Source: an uncultured Elusimicrobia bacterium (GTDB taxonomy: Bacteria; Elusimicrobiota; Elusimicrobia; UBA1565; UBA9628). From it: a stretch of 64,000 nucleotides of DNA. The translations under genes were made by a program, and so were the position numbers. The stretch is from contig CAIKVT010000072.1 of the NCBI GenBank assembly GCA_903830945.1, positions 1-64,000 of the forward strand, written 5' to 3'. This document shows positions 7,212-15,915 of this stretch, one piece after another; the stretch's first letter is position 1; each line of letters opens with the position of its first letter. The notes under the pieces were generated by a model. That model did no database searches, had not been told where the DNA came from, and saw only the letters and a list, made by a program, of their open reading frames with translations.

Positions 7212-8458
7212 CGACGGCCGGCCGGAGACACCCATCGTGCGCCAGGAGACCGACTCCATGGCAGGAAGTCATCCAGTGCCGCTGCGGCGAAAAGGATCAT
7301 GACCGGCATCACGGGCATGCGGTAGCGCATGACGGCATAGATCAAGGCGTAGGCCAAGGTCCAAAGCACGACGGCGCTATACAGGGGGAAAAGTTCCCGC
7401 CAGCGCCGACGCGCGCCCCACAAGCCCAGGAGCGCCAAGGGGATGATCCAGCCGTCCGACAGCAAGCTGATCCAAAATATTATCCGATAGTGGTAGGGAT
7501 AAGCGCGCTGGTAGGGATAAAGCCTCCAGAGTTTTACGACTCGATAAGCGCAGGACGAAAGGTAGGCAAAAGGGCGCGCCTTGATGCGCGCCAAGCTGCC
7601 GCGCAGAAGCATCTCGTTAGCCTCGATATAACGGCGCTGCTGCATGACCAGCATGATTTGCTGGTAATAGGAATCCGCGTCGAAATCCCGAGTCTGTTGC
7701 GGGGTCCCGAGATCATCAGGAGATACGATCAACGCTTGATAAAGATTAAGCCCACCGTGGATGTTGGTGAGCACGGGCTTGCCGAAAGCGATCTGATTGC
7801 GGATGGGCCAGGGCGCGTAGACCGCTACGCCCAACAATGAGTAGAGCCAGAATGCGCGCCAAGCACGAGAACGCTCTTCGCGGATGAAAAACCACAACGG
7901 GATGACGCCGATCCAGGGCAGAGCGGCCGGGTTGACGAGCCCCGCCAATGCCGCCAAGATGCCGCAGCCCCCCGCCCAGAGGCAGTTGCGGCTTTCGCGC
8001 CACTTATAAATGGCCGCGAGCAGAGCGGTGAAAAGAAAAAGAAGGAAGGTTTCCAGATAATTCCAGCCGCCATAGTAAACAGCGAAGGGATAGACGCTCC
8101 AGACGGCGAGAACGATCAGGGCGCAGCGCCTGGTGAAAAGCCGCAGGGCCAGCCACGCCAACAGAAGGCCGGTGACGACGTTCAAGACGGCGTTGCCAAG
8201 CAGAACAACCAAGGGATTCCCGCCGAAAACCAGGAACAGGAATGCGATCCAAAGTGGGAAACCTGGGCTGCGCTCCAGCGTCAGCACGCCGGGCTCCAGT
8301 GCGTAGCCCTGCCCGCTCAAGAGAGAGCGCGCGATCCCGACATAGCCATCGACATCCAGGATATTAGCCGGATTATGAGAGAAATGCGCGATGAAAACCA
8401 AGCGTGTGAGCAGGGTCAGCGCGGAGAAGAAAAAAACGGCCCTCTTAAATCCGCTCAC
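7208..8458 (-). CDS. ArnT/PMT-type (GT39-like) membrane glycosyltransferase
   Basis: About 416 residues, almost entirely hydrophobic helices with short polar loops. Near the N-terminus the periplasmic loop holds ILDVDGYVGIARSLLSGQGY and LERSPGFPLWIAFL, the usual D-x-Y and sugar-binding pattern of dolichyl-/undecaprenyl-phosphate sugar transferases. The ORF track start at 8572 overlaps the upstream methyltransferase gene; the GTG at 8458, preceded by GGGGAG, removes the overlap and fits the first membrane helix (FKRAVFFFSALTLL). It would transfer a sugar from a polyprenyl-phosphate donor to an acceptor on the outer face of the inner membrane. It is the last gene of the minus-strand polysaccharide block. 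Confidence 0.8.
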   Translation of the reverse strand: MSGFKRAVFFFSALTLLTRLVFIAHFSHNPANILDVDGYVGIARSLLSGQGYALEPGVLTLERSPGFPLWIAFLFLVFGGNPLVVLLGNAVLNVVTGLLLAWLALRLFTRRCALIVLAVWSVYPFAVYYGGWNYLETFLLFLFTALLAAIYKWRESRNCLWAGGCGILAALAGLVNPAALPWIGVIPLWFFIREERSRAWRAFWLYSLLGVAVYAPWPIRNQIAFGKPVLTNIHGGLNLYQALIVSPDDLGTPQQTRDFDADSYYQQIMLVMQQRRYIEANEMLLRGSLARIKARPFAYLSSCAYRVVKLWRLYPYQRAYPYHYRIIFWISLLSDGWIIPLALLGLWGARRRWRELFPLYSAVVLWTLAYALIYAVMRYRMPVMPVMILFAAAALDDFLPWSRSPGARWVSPAGRR

Positions 8459-8501
8459 AAGACGTGCGTCTCCCCGATCCAAAGCCAGCAGCGCCCGACC
8501 C

Positions 8502-9443
8502 TCATGATCCTCCGCGCTTGCGCGCGCATATCTCGACAGAATCCCGCGTGTCCAGATACAGAAGTTTATCACCGATGTCCAACCAACGGATCATCCAGCG
8601 CAAGGAACCGCAGATCCATGGCGGATAGTGTTTCAAGCGGCTCACCCAATAACCGTATGAGAAGATCCGGCCGAACGACTTGATCAGGACCATCTCCAGG
8701 CCCGCCGAATCGAGCATTTTCCCGATGGTGCTCTGGTCTAAATAATAAAGATGTGCGGGACGTAGGCCCCACCAATAACCGCCCAGCATACGCGCCGAAA
8801 GACTGCCGATGTCCGGGGTGACAAAATAAAGCAATCCCCCCGGCCGCAGCAACTCCGCGGCCCGGCACACCGCGGCCCGAGGGTCTGGCAAGTGCTCGAT
8901 CACGTCAATCATCGCGACCACGTCGAAACTTCCGGGGACAAAGCGCCGGGAGGACTCCAGCGTCTCCGGATGCACCTCAAGTCCGAATCGTTCACGCGCG
9001 ATGCGGCAGGCCCACTCAGACGGCTCTAGACCTGCCACTTCATAGTCGACACGAGCCGCGTTGAGAAAATACCCGGTCGAGGCGCCGACCTCTAAAAGCC
9101 TGCCGGAGCGCACAAAGCGCTTGACTGTGTTCAGGCTGAAATGGGAATTGATCGAGCGGCTCGTGCTTTCGGAAAGGTACGTTTCATCGACACAAGCAGC
9201 GTAGCCGGCGGCAATATCCGCGATCTTGGGCCGCGGGTTGGTGTAGGCGAGCCCGCAATCCAGGCAGCGCACGATACGTCCATAATTTTGGAACTCATCA
9301 GTAGTGGCGGTGAAGGCTCCCTCTTCCTGGGCCAAATACGGCTGGTAAGGCCGTTCGTGTAAAAGGCGCGCGCGACGGCCTCCGCAAAGGTTGCAGGGGA
9401 TCTCCTCCAGAGGCTCGGTGGCTGCTGGCCGATCAGACGCCAT
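8502..9443 (-). CDS. Class I SAM methyltransferase with N-terminal zinc ribbon
   Basis: 313 residues. A treble-clef-like zinc site comes first: PCNLCGG near residue 17 and VRCLDCGLAYTNPRP near residue 60. The SAM domain follows with motif I LLEVGASTGYFL, the acidic residue in VAGLEPS, and motif IV AMIDVIEHLPDP, then LRPGGLLYFVTPD. This architecture is common in O-antigen clusters, where it methylates sugar hydroxyls or C-methylates keto sugars. A TATAAT box 11 nt before the ATG and the absence of a clear Shine-Dalgarno suggest that it can also be transcribed on its own. It lies between the E3 reductase and the GT39-like gene. Confidence 0.87.
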   Translation of the reverse strand: MASDRPAATEPLEEIPCNLCGGRRARLLHERPYQPYLAQEEGAFTATTDEFQNYGRIVRCLDCGLAYTNPRPKIADIAAGYAACVDETYLSESTSRSINSHFSLNTVKRFVRSGRLLEVGASTGYFLNAARVDYEVAGLEPSEWACRIARERFGLEVHPETLESSRRFVPGSFDVVAMIDVIEHLPDPRAAVCRAAELLRPGGLLYFVTPDIGSLSARMLGGYWWGLRPAHLYYLDQSTIGKMLDSAGLEMVLIKSFGRIFSYGYWVSRLKHYPPWICGSLRWMIRWLDIGDKLLYLDTRDSVEICARKRGGS

Positions 9444-9454
9444 ATTCTGCCCGA

Positions 9455-9460
9455 ATTATA
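9455..9460 (-). promoter_or_regulatory. Candidate -10 box (TATAAT) for methyltransferase gene
   Basis: A perfect TATAAT on the minus strand, 11 nt before the ATG at 9443, in the 66-nt gap after the E3 reductase gene. No good -35 is visible at 16-18 nt. The predicted 5' leader would be about five bases. Confidence 0.4.
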
Positions 9461-9509
9461 CCAATTCCAGGATATTCCCCCTTCTGCCGTCAGAGAATAA
9501 CCAGGCGCG

Positions 9510-10241
9510 TCATTCCCAAGCATCGCTACGGACCCGTTCGCGGGGGATTCCGCGTGCGGACAACTCCTCGGCGAACGCCCGAATCATGGCCGGCGGGCCG
9601 GACAGGTAGTAGGTAGCGGCGGCGGCATCACTCAAAGCGGACCAGACGGCCGCCACGGAAAGGCGCCCCGGTTCCACCCCCTGACCAGGCGCGCCCCCGG
9701 ATTCAGCGAAAAACGCCGCTTGAAGGGTCGGCCGCGCCAACGAAAACTGCTGAAAGAGCCCCCGAAAGAGCAGCAGCCCGGGATGGCGGGCGCCGTAGAA
9801 AAGGCGGACGCGCGAGCCATCGTCGCCTCCGCCAGAAGCATATCCCCGCAAAAAAGCCATGAAAGCGCTCACCCCGGTCCCGCCCGCGATCAGCGCCGCC
9901 TCGGTCCCCGGACCGGCCGTGACCACGAACTCTCCATAGGGCAGCTTAACCCAGACCTCGCTGCCGGCGCGCAGCTCCCTTTCCATGCGCGAAGTAAAGC
10001 GCCCCACAACGGCGTAGAGGATCTCGAGGGCGTCCGTCTCGGCCGAAGGACTCAGGATGGAGAACGCACGAGAGTCCGGCCAGAAGGCGGAGGGCTCGTA
10101 AGGGTCGATGGCGAGGTGCAGGAACTGCCCGGCGGAGAACCGCGGCACGGGGCGCTCGGGCTTGAGCCGGAGCGTGTAGACATGCCCCCCATGGTCGCGG
10201 ACCTCGGACACCGTACAGTTCAGTTTGCGAGGCATGGCCAT
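9510..10241 (-). CDS. Ferredoxin-NADP reductase-type FAD/NAD(P)H reductase (E3-like)
   Basis: 243 residues: a flavin-binding barrel with RAFSILSPS (FAD phosphate and isoalloxazine contacts) and a C-terminal NAD(P)H domain with AALIAGGTGVSAFMAFLRG and YYLSGPPAMIRAF. It resembles the reductase half of CDP-6-deoxy-delta-3,4-glucoseen reductase (AscD/DdhD, E3), which feeds electrons to the E1 dehydratase. True E3 also has an N-terminal plant-type 2Fe-2S domain; it is missing here, so an external ferredoxin may be needed. It lies 14 nt after the E1 gene on the same strand, which strongly supports that partnership. Confidence 0.82.
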   Translation of the reverse strand: MAMPRKLNCTVSEVRDHGGHVYTLRLKPERPVPRFSAGQFLHLAIDPYEPSAFWPDSRAFSILSPSAETDALEILYAVVGRFTSRMERELRAGSEVWVKLPYGEFVVTAGPGTEAALIAGGTGVSAFMAFLRGYASGGGDDGSRVRLFYGARHPGLLLFRGLFQQFSLARPTLQAAFFAESGGAPGQGVEPGRLSVAAVWSALSDAAAATYYLSGPPAMIRAFAEELSARGIPRERVRSDAWE

Positions 10242-10255
10242 GGCGGCGCGCGGCC

Positions 10256-11578
10256 TCAGCGCTTCTTCATGAAGCCCCGGAAGGCCTCGACCATGTGCTC
10301 GAGCCTCGATGCGTCGAGCCCCGGGTAGACTCCGATGAAGAAGGTTGACTCGGTGATACGGTCGGTATTAACCAGACCGCCGCAGACGCGGTGAGGGATG
10401 TTCAGAAAGGCGGGGTGGCGCAATAGGTTGCCGGCGAAAAGCGCCCGCGTCTCGATCTTGCGTTCCTCGAGATGGCACTGCAATTCGGTCCGCGTGAATC
10501 CAGCGCCCTCACGGACGGTAATGACGAAGCCGAACCAAGCGGGGTCCGCGCCGGGTGTCGGAACAGGCAGCACCAAACGGTCCTCGTAGGGAGCTAGGGC
10601 TTTTCTCAAATACTCGAAGTTCGCCTTGCGCCGGGAGATGAATCCAGGGAGCTTTTGCCATTGTGCGCAACCGATTGCCGCCTGAAGGTCCGTCAGCTTG
10701 AGGTTGTAGCCGATATGCGAATAGACGTATTTGTGGTCAAAGCCCAAGGGAAGCGTCCCGAACTTCTGGGAAAAGCGCTTGCCGCAGGTATTGTTCTCCC
10801 CTCCCGCACAGTAACAATCACGGCCCCAGTCGCGCAGGGAGCGCACGATACGGCCCAACTCATCAGCCTGCTCCCCGGCGGCGATGACACAACCTCCCTC
10901 CCCCATGGTGATGTGATGCGCCGGATAGAAGGAGAAGGTCGCCAGATGGCCGAAGGTGCCAGTCAACCGGCCATGATACGTGGAGCCCAAGGCGTCGCAA
11001 TTATCCTCGACGAGCCACAACCGATGCCGCCGGGCGACCTCCTGCACGACATCGAGGGCGAAAGGATTGCCCATGGTATGAGCCATCATGATGGCCCGGG
11101 TCTTGGGACCCACGGCCTGGGCGATGCGCTCCGGAATGGCCGTGTAATCGCCGATGCCCACGTCCACGAAGACCGGGATAAGCTGGTTCTGCAGGATCGG
11201 CGCGAGCGTAGTGGGGAAGCCCGCGGCCACGGTGATGACCTCGTCGCCGGGCTGGAGCCGTCGCTCGCCCAACTTGGAAGAGGTCAAGGCGGTGAGGGCC
11301 ACGAGGTTGGCGGAAGATCCAGAGTTGACTAGATAAGCCCCGGGCGCGCCGAAGTAGTCGGCGAAGTCCGCCTCGAATCGTTCGGCGAAGCGGTTGGCGG
11401 TCAGGAAAAAATCAAGGACCGCCTCGGTCGCGTAACGCAGCTCCTGACCGTCGAACACCCGGCCCGCGTAATGGACCAAGTCCCGGTCAGCCACGAACGG
11501 CCGCGCATCGAGCTTATCCTGGGCATACTTCTCAACCAGGTCCAGGATCTGCCGTCTGAGGGTCTCCGACTTATCCAT
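10256..11578 (-). CDS. rfbH: CDP-4-keto-6-deoxyglucose-3-dehydratase (E1, RfbH/DdhC family)
   Basis: 440 residues, collinear with RfbH/AscC. The PLP-fold block SFYPAHHITMGEGG has His where DegT aminotransferases have the Schiff-base Lys, the hallmark of E1, which uses PMP and a one-electron step. Cysteines that fit the 2Fe-2S site are in VEDNCDALG and RDCYCAGGENNTC (C-x-C-x7-C). It removes the 3-hydroxyl of a CDP-4-keto-6-deoxyhexose to make 3,6-dideoxyhexoses for O-antigen. The usual preceding enzymes (glucose-1-phosphate cytidylyltransferase and CDP-glucose 4,6-dehydratase) are not in this window. A TATCAT motif lies exactly 8 nt before the ATG. Confidence 0.92.
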   Translation of the reverse strand: MDKSETLRRQILDLVEKYAQDKLDARPFVADRDLVHYAGRVFDGQELRYATEAVLDFFLTANRFAERFEADFADYFGAPGAYLVNSGSSANLVALTALTSSKLGERRLQPGDEVITVAAGFPTTLAPILQNQLIPVFVDVGIGDYTAIPERIAQAVGPKTRAIMMAHTMGNPFALDVVQEVARRHRLWLVEDNCDALGSTYHGRLTGTFGHLATFSFYPAHHITMGEGGCVIAAGEQADELGRIVRSLRDWGRDCYCAGGENNTCGKRFSQKFGTLPLGFDHKYVYSHIGYNLKLTDLQAAIGCAQWQKLPGFISRRKANFEYLRKALAPYEDRLVLPVPTPGADPAWFGFVITVREGAGFTRTELQCHLEERKIETRALFAGNLLRHPAFLNIPHRVCGGLVNTDRITESTFFIGVYPGLDASRLEHMVEAFRGFMKKR

Positions 11579-11586
11579 ACAGACCT

Positions 11587-11592
11587 ATGATA
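11587..11592 (-). promoter_or_regulatory. Candidate leaderless -10 box (TATCAT) for rfbH
   Basis: TATCAT on the minus strand with 8 nt to the ATG at 11578, so transcription would begin at or beside the start codon. No -35 is evident. The short AGG next to it is a weak alternative ribosome site. The same spacing occurs before the polymerase gene at 14213, bamA and the gene at 39330. Confidence 0.38.
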
Positions 11593-11618
11593 ACATAAGG
11601 CCGATGCGCGCGCTCCGT

Positions 11619-14213
11619 CTACTTCTTCGAGTGGATGATCTCGAAACGCGGCGACCCGTTCTCGGGCTGGTAGCCGGGCAGGGGCGGCGGAACGGCTTTA
11701 AGCCGACCCTCGGACCGTATCTTCTGATCTAAAACGGCCAAGTTGGTCTTGGCTTGCGCGAAACCCGGGTTGAGCGCCAGGGCGCGCTGGTAGGCCTTCT
11801 CGGCGTCCCGCCAGCGCTCCATCATGAAATAGGCATTAGCCAAGTTCGTATAAGCCTCGGCGGATTCGTGCTTGTGCATAGGCGCCTCGCCCGGGAGCGC
11901 CACATAGGGCTGGTAGGAGAGGATGCTTTTGCGAAGATAGCCTAGAGCCAGCAGGGCGGGATCCACCGTGCATTTGGGCGCGTTGATCAGCATCTCGTAA
12001 GTCTCAGCGGCTTTCATGAAGTTGGCCCTGGCCTCGTCCTTGCGGCCCTGCTGCTGGGCCCGCTGGGCCCAGATCATATAGACCTGCCCGATGCGGAAAT
12101 AATTCGGCTCGAAGACCGGGTCGACGGCCTGATACATGTAAAAACGCGTAAGCGCCTTCCTGAGGTAAAGGTCGCCCTCCTCGACCCGGCCCTGGTTCAT
12201 AGCCCACTCCGCCCGGCGCATATGCAGGTTTCCGACCTGATGATGCATCTGGACGTAGTTGGGGGCCAACCGACGCACGTACTCGTAGGAATCCAGCGCG
12301 CGCTCATAATCGTCACGAGACACGTTGTTGGTATCACCCCAGCCCGGGTTGTAGACCTTGCGCATGTCAAACCGATCGTTGTAAACGTTGCCCATGAAAT
12401 ACATGGACATGACGAAGTTGGGATTCAGCTTCCTGACCTTGAGGTAGTTGGCCAGGGCGTCGTCCCAACGCCGCTCCTTGGAGAAGTAGATGGCGATGTT
12501 ATGGTCCACATCGGCCTTAAAGTAGCCCCAGAATTGATACAGAGGCAAGAGCATGCACGCGATCATGAGGGGCACGGCTGGGTTCTCGGAGAGATAGCTC
12601 AGGTAGACAAAAACGCCGCCCAAGGACAGGAGACATCCGGCGAATATCCCCCACGCCAACCACCACTGCAGGAGTTCTCCTCCCATGGGCAGACGCCCCA
12701 GCGGCCCTTGCACGCCGGAGAAATCGGAGAGCAGCAAAAACCCCACGTAGAACAGGCCTCCCCACGCCGCGAGGCGCGCGGGCCAGATCAGGAACTCACC
12801 GATCAGTTTCCAAACGGAAGAGGTGCTGGCCGGATCGGATGCCGCGGCGCCCCGCAAATCATGGAGCTCATAGAGAGCCTTGCCGCGGGCAAGATTGACG
12901 ATCGTGCCCGACAGAAGCCCCAGGTAGACCCCGCTGGAGACGAAACGCAGGCTCACGTCGAAGCAGTTATGGCCGAGCATGCCCATGAAGGCGATCATAT
13001 AACCGACCAAGTCGTAAGCGCGCGGTGGAGCTCGACCGTCCTTGGTGGAGAAAAGCGTGGAGAGCTGTCCTAATGAACGGAAGCCCACGACCAGCGTGCT
13101 CAAGGCCAACCAGATGAAGACACCGAAGCCCAGGATGCCGTTGTCGAAGAACTCCTCGAGGTACTCGTCCTCGGAATGGTCGGTCTCCGTATTGTGTTTG
13201 CCTTCGATGTGGAAGATGGGCGGCCGCCGGAAAGCGGGATAGATGGGAGGGAAGCTCCCCAGGCCCGTGCCGATCCAGGGGTGGGTCATGATCATCTCCC
13301 AGGTCGCCTCCCAGGTGAAGAGCCGGAAGTTGACGGAAACGACGCGCGCCTGCAAGTCCTTGGCCACATAGCCAAGGAACCCCAGGACCCCGATCGCCAC
13401 GACGGAGAGGACAACCTTACGAAAGGGCGCCACGACCACGGAAAAATAGATGAAGGCAACGGCGCCGAAGAGGAAGATGACCAGGGCGAATCCCAACCAC
13501 GCGCCCTTGGTCCCGGTCATGAGCAGATCCACCACCAGCATGGCCATCAGAGGGATGAGGCTGAAGCGGCGGGTCTTGAGGTACTGGGTCAACAGGATGG
13601 GGAAGATGATGACCAGGAAGTCCCCGAAGAAATTCGGGTTGCCGTAGGTGGAGAAGACGCGCGAACCGAATGCCCCGCGCCAGATGAAAGGGTCGATGCC
13701 GTTTCCCACCCCGGAAGGGAACCAGGTGATGTCGACCCATTGCAGAAAACCGTAGCCCACCGCGATCCAAGCGGTGAGAATGAGGATGTCGGTCAGCCGC
13801 TCCATCGCCCGGGCGTCGAACTCGTAAATGACGATGAGCGCCGCAGTCATGAAGAAGCAATGCCGCAGGAAGAAGTCCACGCTGGCCATGTGGTAGGGCG
13901 CGTGGGCAAAAGAGAGGATGCCCACCAGCAAATAGGCCAAGAACGGCGAAAGGCAGACCAAGTCGTCCTTGTTGAAGACCCCCCAGCCCGCCTCCAACAG
14001 ACGCGCGGCCCACAGGGCCAACAGCGCCGCCCCGCCCATCTGCATGACCGTGATCTTGACCTGGGCCGAATCGTAGGTGCGCAGGTAGAACAAAGACGAG
14101 ATGAGGCAATAGAGGATGGGCAGCCACCAGACGATCGCCTTATGGGAGAAGGCCTCCGCCGTCACCGAGGCGGACGCCCTACGCTGGTCCTTGGCGGCCT
14201 TACGATCAGCCAT
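11619..14213 (-). CDS. Wzy/WaaL-type O-antigen polymerase or ligase with C-terminal TPRs
   Basis: 864 residues. About ten membrane helices fill residues 28-500. The Wzy_C signature is present: FSTYGNPNFFGDFLVI and TGTKGAWLGF in the first half, then the large periplasmic loop starting MTHPWIGTGLGSFPP with HNTETDHSEDEYLE. After the last helices come several TPR-like repeats (NPNFVMSMYFMGNVYND, PNYVQMHHQVGNLHMRR, EAYTNLANAYFMMERWRDAEKAYQRALALNP). The membrane part would polymerise repeat units or transfer glycan from undecaprenyl pyrophosphate to lipid A-core or to protein, and the TPRs probably bind partners. Ligase and polymerase cannot be told apart by sequence. A TAGAAT motif lies 8 nt before the ATG. 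Confidence 0.87.
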   Translation of the reverse strand: MADRKAAKDQRRASASVTAEAFSHKAIVWWLPILYCLISSLFYLRTYDSAQVKITVMQMGGAALLALWAARLLEAGWGVFNKDDLVCLSPFLAYLLVGILSFAHAPYHMASVDFFLRHCFFMTAALIVIYEFDARAMERLTDILILTAWIAVGYGFLQWVDITWFPSGVGNGIDPFIWRGAFGSRVFSTYGNPNFFGDFLVIIFPILLTQYLKTRRFSLIPLMAMLVVDLLMTGTKGAWLGFALVIFLFGAVAFIYFSVVVAPFRKVVLSVVAIGVLGFLGYVAKDLQARVVSVNFRLFTWEATWEMIMTHPWIGTGLGSFPPIYPAFRRPPIFHIEGKHNTETDHSEDEYLEEFFDNGILGFGVFIWLALSTLVVGFRSLGQLSTLFSTKDGRAPPRAYDLVGYMIAFMGMLGHNCFDVSLRFVSSGVYLGLLSGTIVNLARGKALYELHDLRGAAASDPASTSSVWKLIGEFLIWPARLAAWGGLFYVGFLLLSDFSGVQGPLGRLPMGGELLQWWLAWGIFAGCLLSLGGVFVYLSYLSENPAVPLMIACMLLPLYQFWGYFKADVDHNIAIYFSKERRWDDALANYLKVRKLNPNFVMSMYFMGNVYNDRFDMRKVYNPGWGDTNNVSRDDYERALDSYEYVRRLAPNYVQMHHQVGNLHMRRAEWAMNQGRVEEGDLYLRKALTRFYMYQAVDPVFEPNYFRIGQVYMIWAQRAQQQGRKDEARANFMKAAETYEMLINAPKCTVDPALLALGYLRKSILSYQPYVALPGEAPMHKHESAEAYTNLANAYFMMERWRDAEKAYQRALALNPGFAQAKTNLAVLDQKIRSEGRLKAVPPPLPGYQPENGSPRFEIIHSKK

Positions 14214-14221
14214 GCGCGGTC

Positions 14222-14227
14222 ATTCTA
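14222..14227 (-). promoter_or_regulatory. Candidate leaderless -10 box (TAGAAT) for Wzy-type gene
   Basis: TAGAAT on the minus strand followed by 8 nt and the ATG at 14213. There is no Shine-Dalgarno in the spacer (GACCGCGC) and no clear -35. It agrees with the spacing at rfbH, bamA and 39330. Confidence 0.35.
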
Positions 14228-14241
14228 GCAATTTCCCATCG

Positions 14242-15909
14242 TCATGGTTCCAAACGATAGATGCGCAGGGACGGCCCGGCCAGCTCAGCGGGGACGGGCG
14301 CAAACGCCGCCTCCAGCCGCGCCTGGACGGGGAGTTCGCGGAAGAAGGCGGCCAGTTCAGGAGAGTGTCCGGGGGCGGCCCCGAAACTCGAGGTCACGAT
14401 CCAGCCGGCCTTGACGGCGCGGGCGGCGGAGATCCCCGGCCGCAGGTCCACCATAGGCGCGTCGGCTTGCGAGAGCTCGACCTGCTTGGGATGGTAAGTC
14501 CCCAGGTCCCGCGCCGAGCGCAGGATGCGGTAGATCCGGTAGCCTCCGCCCGGATGAGAGCGTGCCATGCCCCCAAAAAGGCGGGCCCGCGGCGAACCCG
14601 CGGCATGGGTCCTCTGGGCGAGTTCCTCGAGCTCCTCGCGCACCATCGCCAGATCGGGGGATGCATCGGGCTCATCCAAGATCAGCGTCGCGCCCTGGGG
14701 AACATGCTCAAGGACCCAGGACCGGGCGAGCTGACGCGTGTCGGGCAGGCGCATATCGCGGTCCTGCCGCGCGCACTGGACGATGCCGGGGCCCACGACC
14801 AGAGCGGCCGCCAGAAGTCCGACCCAACGAGCGCGCCCACGCGCGCACAGCGCCAGACCATCCGACGCCAGCAAAGCCCATCCCGGCAGCACGGCCAGCA
14901 GGTAACGCGGCCAGCCTCCGTCCGGATTGGCGCTCAAGACCAGGACATAAAGCAGGACGGGCAGTCCCAAGAGCGCGGCGCGGCGCGGATCCCTGAATAA
15001 CAGGAAGGCCAGGCCCAGCAAGGCCGCGGCGCCGGCCACGGACCAGGTCCCGGCGAAGTGCGCCAGATTAGCCAAGACCTGCCGGGCGACCGACCAATGG
15101 CTCCACGCCCCCATCGCGGCGAGCGCGGTCGGGCTGCGCATGCTGGTCCAGAACCAGAAATTGCGCCAATCGAGCAGGATGTAAGGCGAGGCGGCGAAGA
15201 AGGCCGCGACGACGCAGGCCAAGCCCTCGCCGAGCCAGCACGCGGGCAGACGCCGCGCTCCCAACCCCCAGGCCAACGGCAGAAGGAACGCCGCAGGAAC
15301 GGCCGTGAACTGCGAGGACGCGGCTAGTCCGAGCATGACGCCGCAGAGCCAGCAATCGCGGCGCTCTCCCGATAGAAAAAGTCTCAGCGCGAAGAACCAG
15401 GCCGCGCAGGCGAAAAAAAACATCAGCATGTCGGGCTTGCAAGAATGAGCGGCCTCGTTGACAACCGGAGCGAAGGCCAAAAGCAATGCCGCCCAAGACG
15501 CGCGGCCCTCCCGGTCGTCCGGATTCTCGACGCGCCACAACCAGACCAGCGCCCCCAGCGAGAACCCCGCGGCCAAAAGGCGCCCAATCAGATAAAAGCC
15601 TTCAGGATGCCAGCCATAGAGCCCGACGAAGTCCGCCACGCCGTGCCGCAGGCCCAGGACGGACCAGCAGAGGAAATAAACGCCATAAACGCAGGCCAGA
15701 AAATAGGGCCAGAGACTGGGGTACTTGAACGCGTAGGGATGCAAAGAGCCGCCCCCGAAGGACACGGCCAGATTGACGACATGCGGTTCGTCGGCGTTGA
15801 AGATAGCAGGCAGACCCCAGCGGATGCCGGCTAGGCGCACCAGGGTCGCAACAAGCAGAGCCGCCCAGAGCCACCAGGGTATCCGCGGTCCGTCCTTGAA
15901 GCGCCCCAC
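14242..15909 (-). CDS. ArnT/PMT-type (GT39-like) membrane glycosyltransferase
   Basis: 555 residues with a GTG start 6 nt after the upstream gene. The first periplasmic loop carries FNADEPHVVNLAVSF, the acidic D-E pair typical of the catalytic loop of GT-C enzymes, followed by FKYPSLWPYFLACV. About ten hydrophobic helices follow, then a soluble C-terminal domain from about residue 390 (ILDEPDASPDLAM and onward) without recognisable motifs. It should use a polyprenyl-phosphate sugar, perhaps the product of the adjacent GT2-methyltransferase fusion, and act on the periplasmic side. Acceptor unknown. Confidence 0.82.
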   Translation of the reverse strand: MGRFKDGPRIPWWLWAALLVATLVRLAGIRWGLPAIFNADEPHVVNLAVSFGGGSLHPYAFKYPSLWPYFLACVYGVYFLCWSVLGLRHGVADFVGLYGWHPEGFYLIGRLLAAGFSLGALVWLWRVENPDDREGRASWAALLLAFAPVVNEAAHSCKPDMLMFFFACAAWFFALRLFLSGERRDCWLCGVMLGLAASSQFTAVPAAFLLPLAWGLGARRLPACWLGEGLACVVAAFFAASPYILLDWRNFWFWTSMRSPTALAAMGAWSHWSVARQVLANLAHFAGTWSVAGAAALLGLAFLLFRDPRRAALLGLPVLLYVLVLSANPDGGWPRYLLAVLPGWALLASDGLALCARGRARWVGLLAAALVVGPGIVQCARQDRDMRLPDTRQLARSWVLEHVPQGATLILDEPDASPDLAMVREELEELAQRTHAAGSPRARLFGGMARSHPGGGYRIYRILRSARDLGTYHPKQVELSQADAPMVDLRPGISAARAVKAGWIVTSSFGAAPGHSPELAAFFRELPVQARLEAAFAPVPAELAGPSLRIYRLEP

Positions 15910-15915
15910 GGCGGC

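Noticed and set aside
10655-11332. 225-residue plus-strand ORF
   Set aside because: Antisense shadow of rfbH, which has a clear family match on the other strand.
10256-11578. Annotation of rfbH as an ordinary DegT aminotransferase
   Set aside because: The Schiff-base Lys is His and the 2Fe-2S cysteines are present, as in the E1 dehydratase.
13176-14228. 350-residue plus-strand ORF
   Set aside because: Antisense to the membrane part of the Wzy-type gene; very rich in Glu, Asp, His and Gln as expected from reversed hydrophobic codons.
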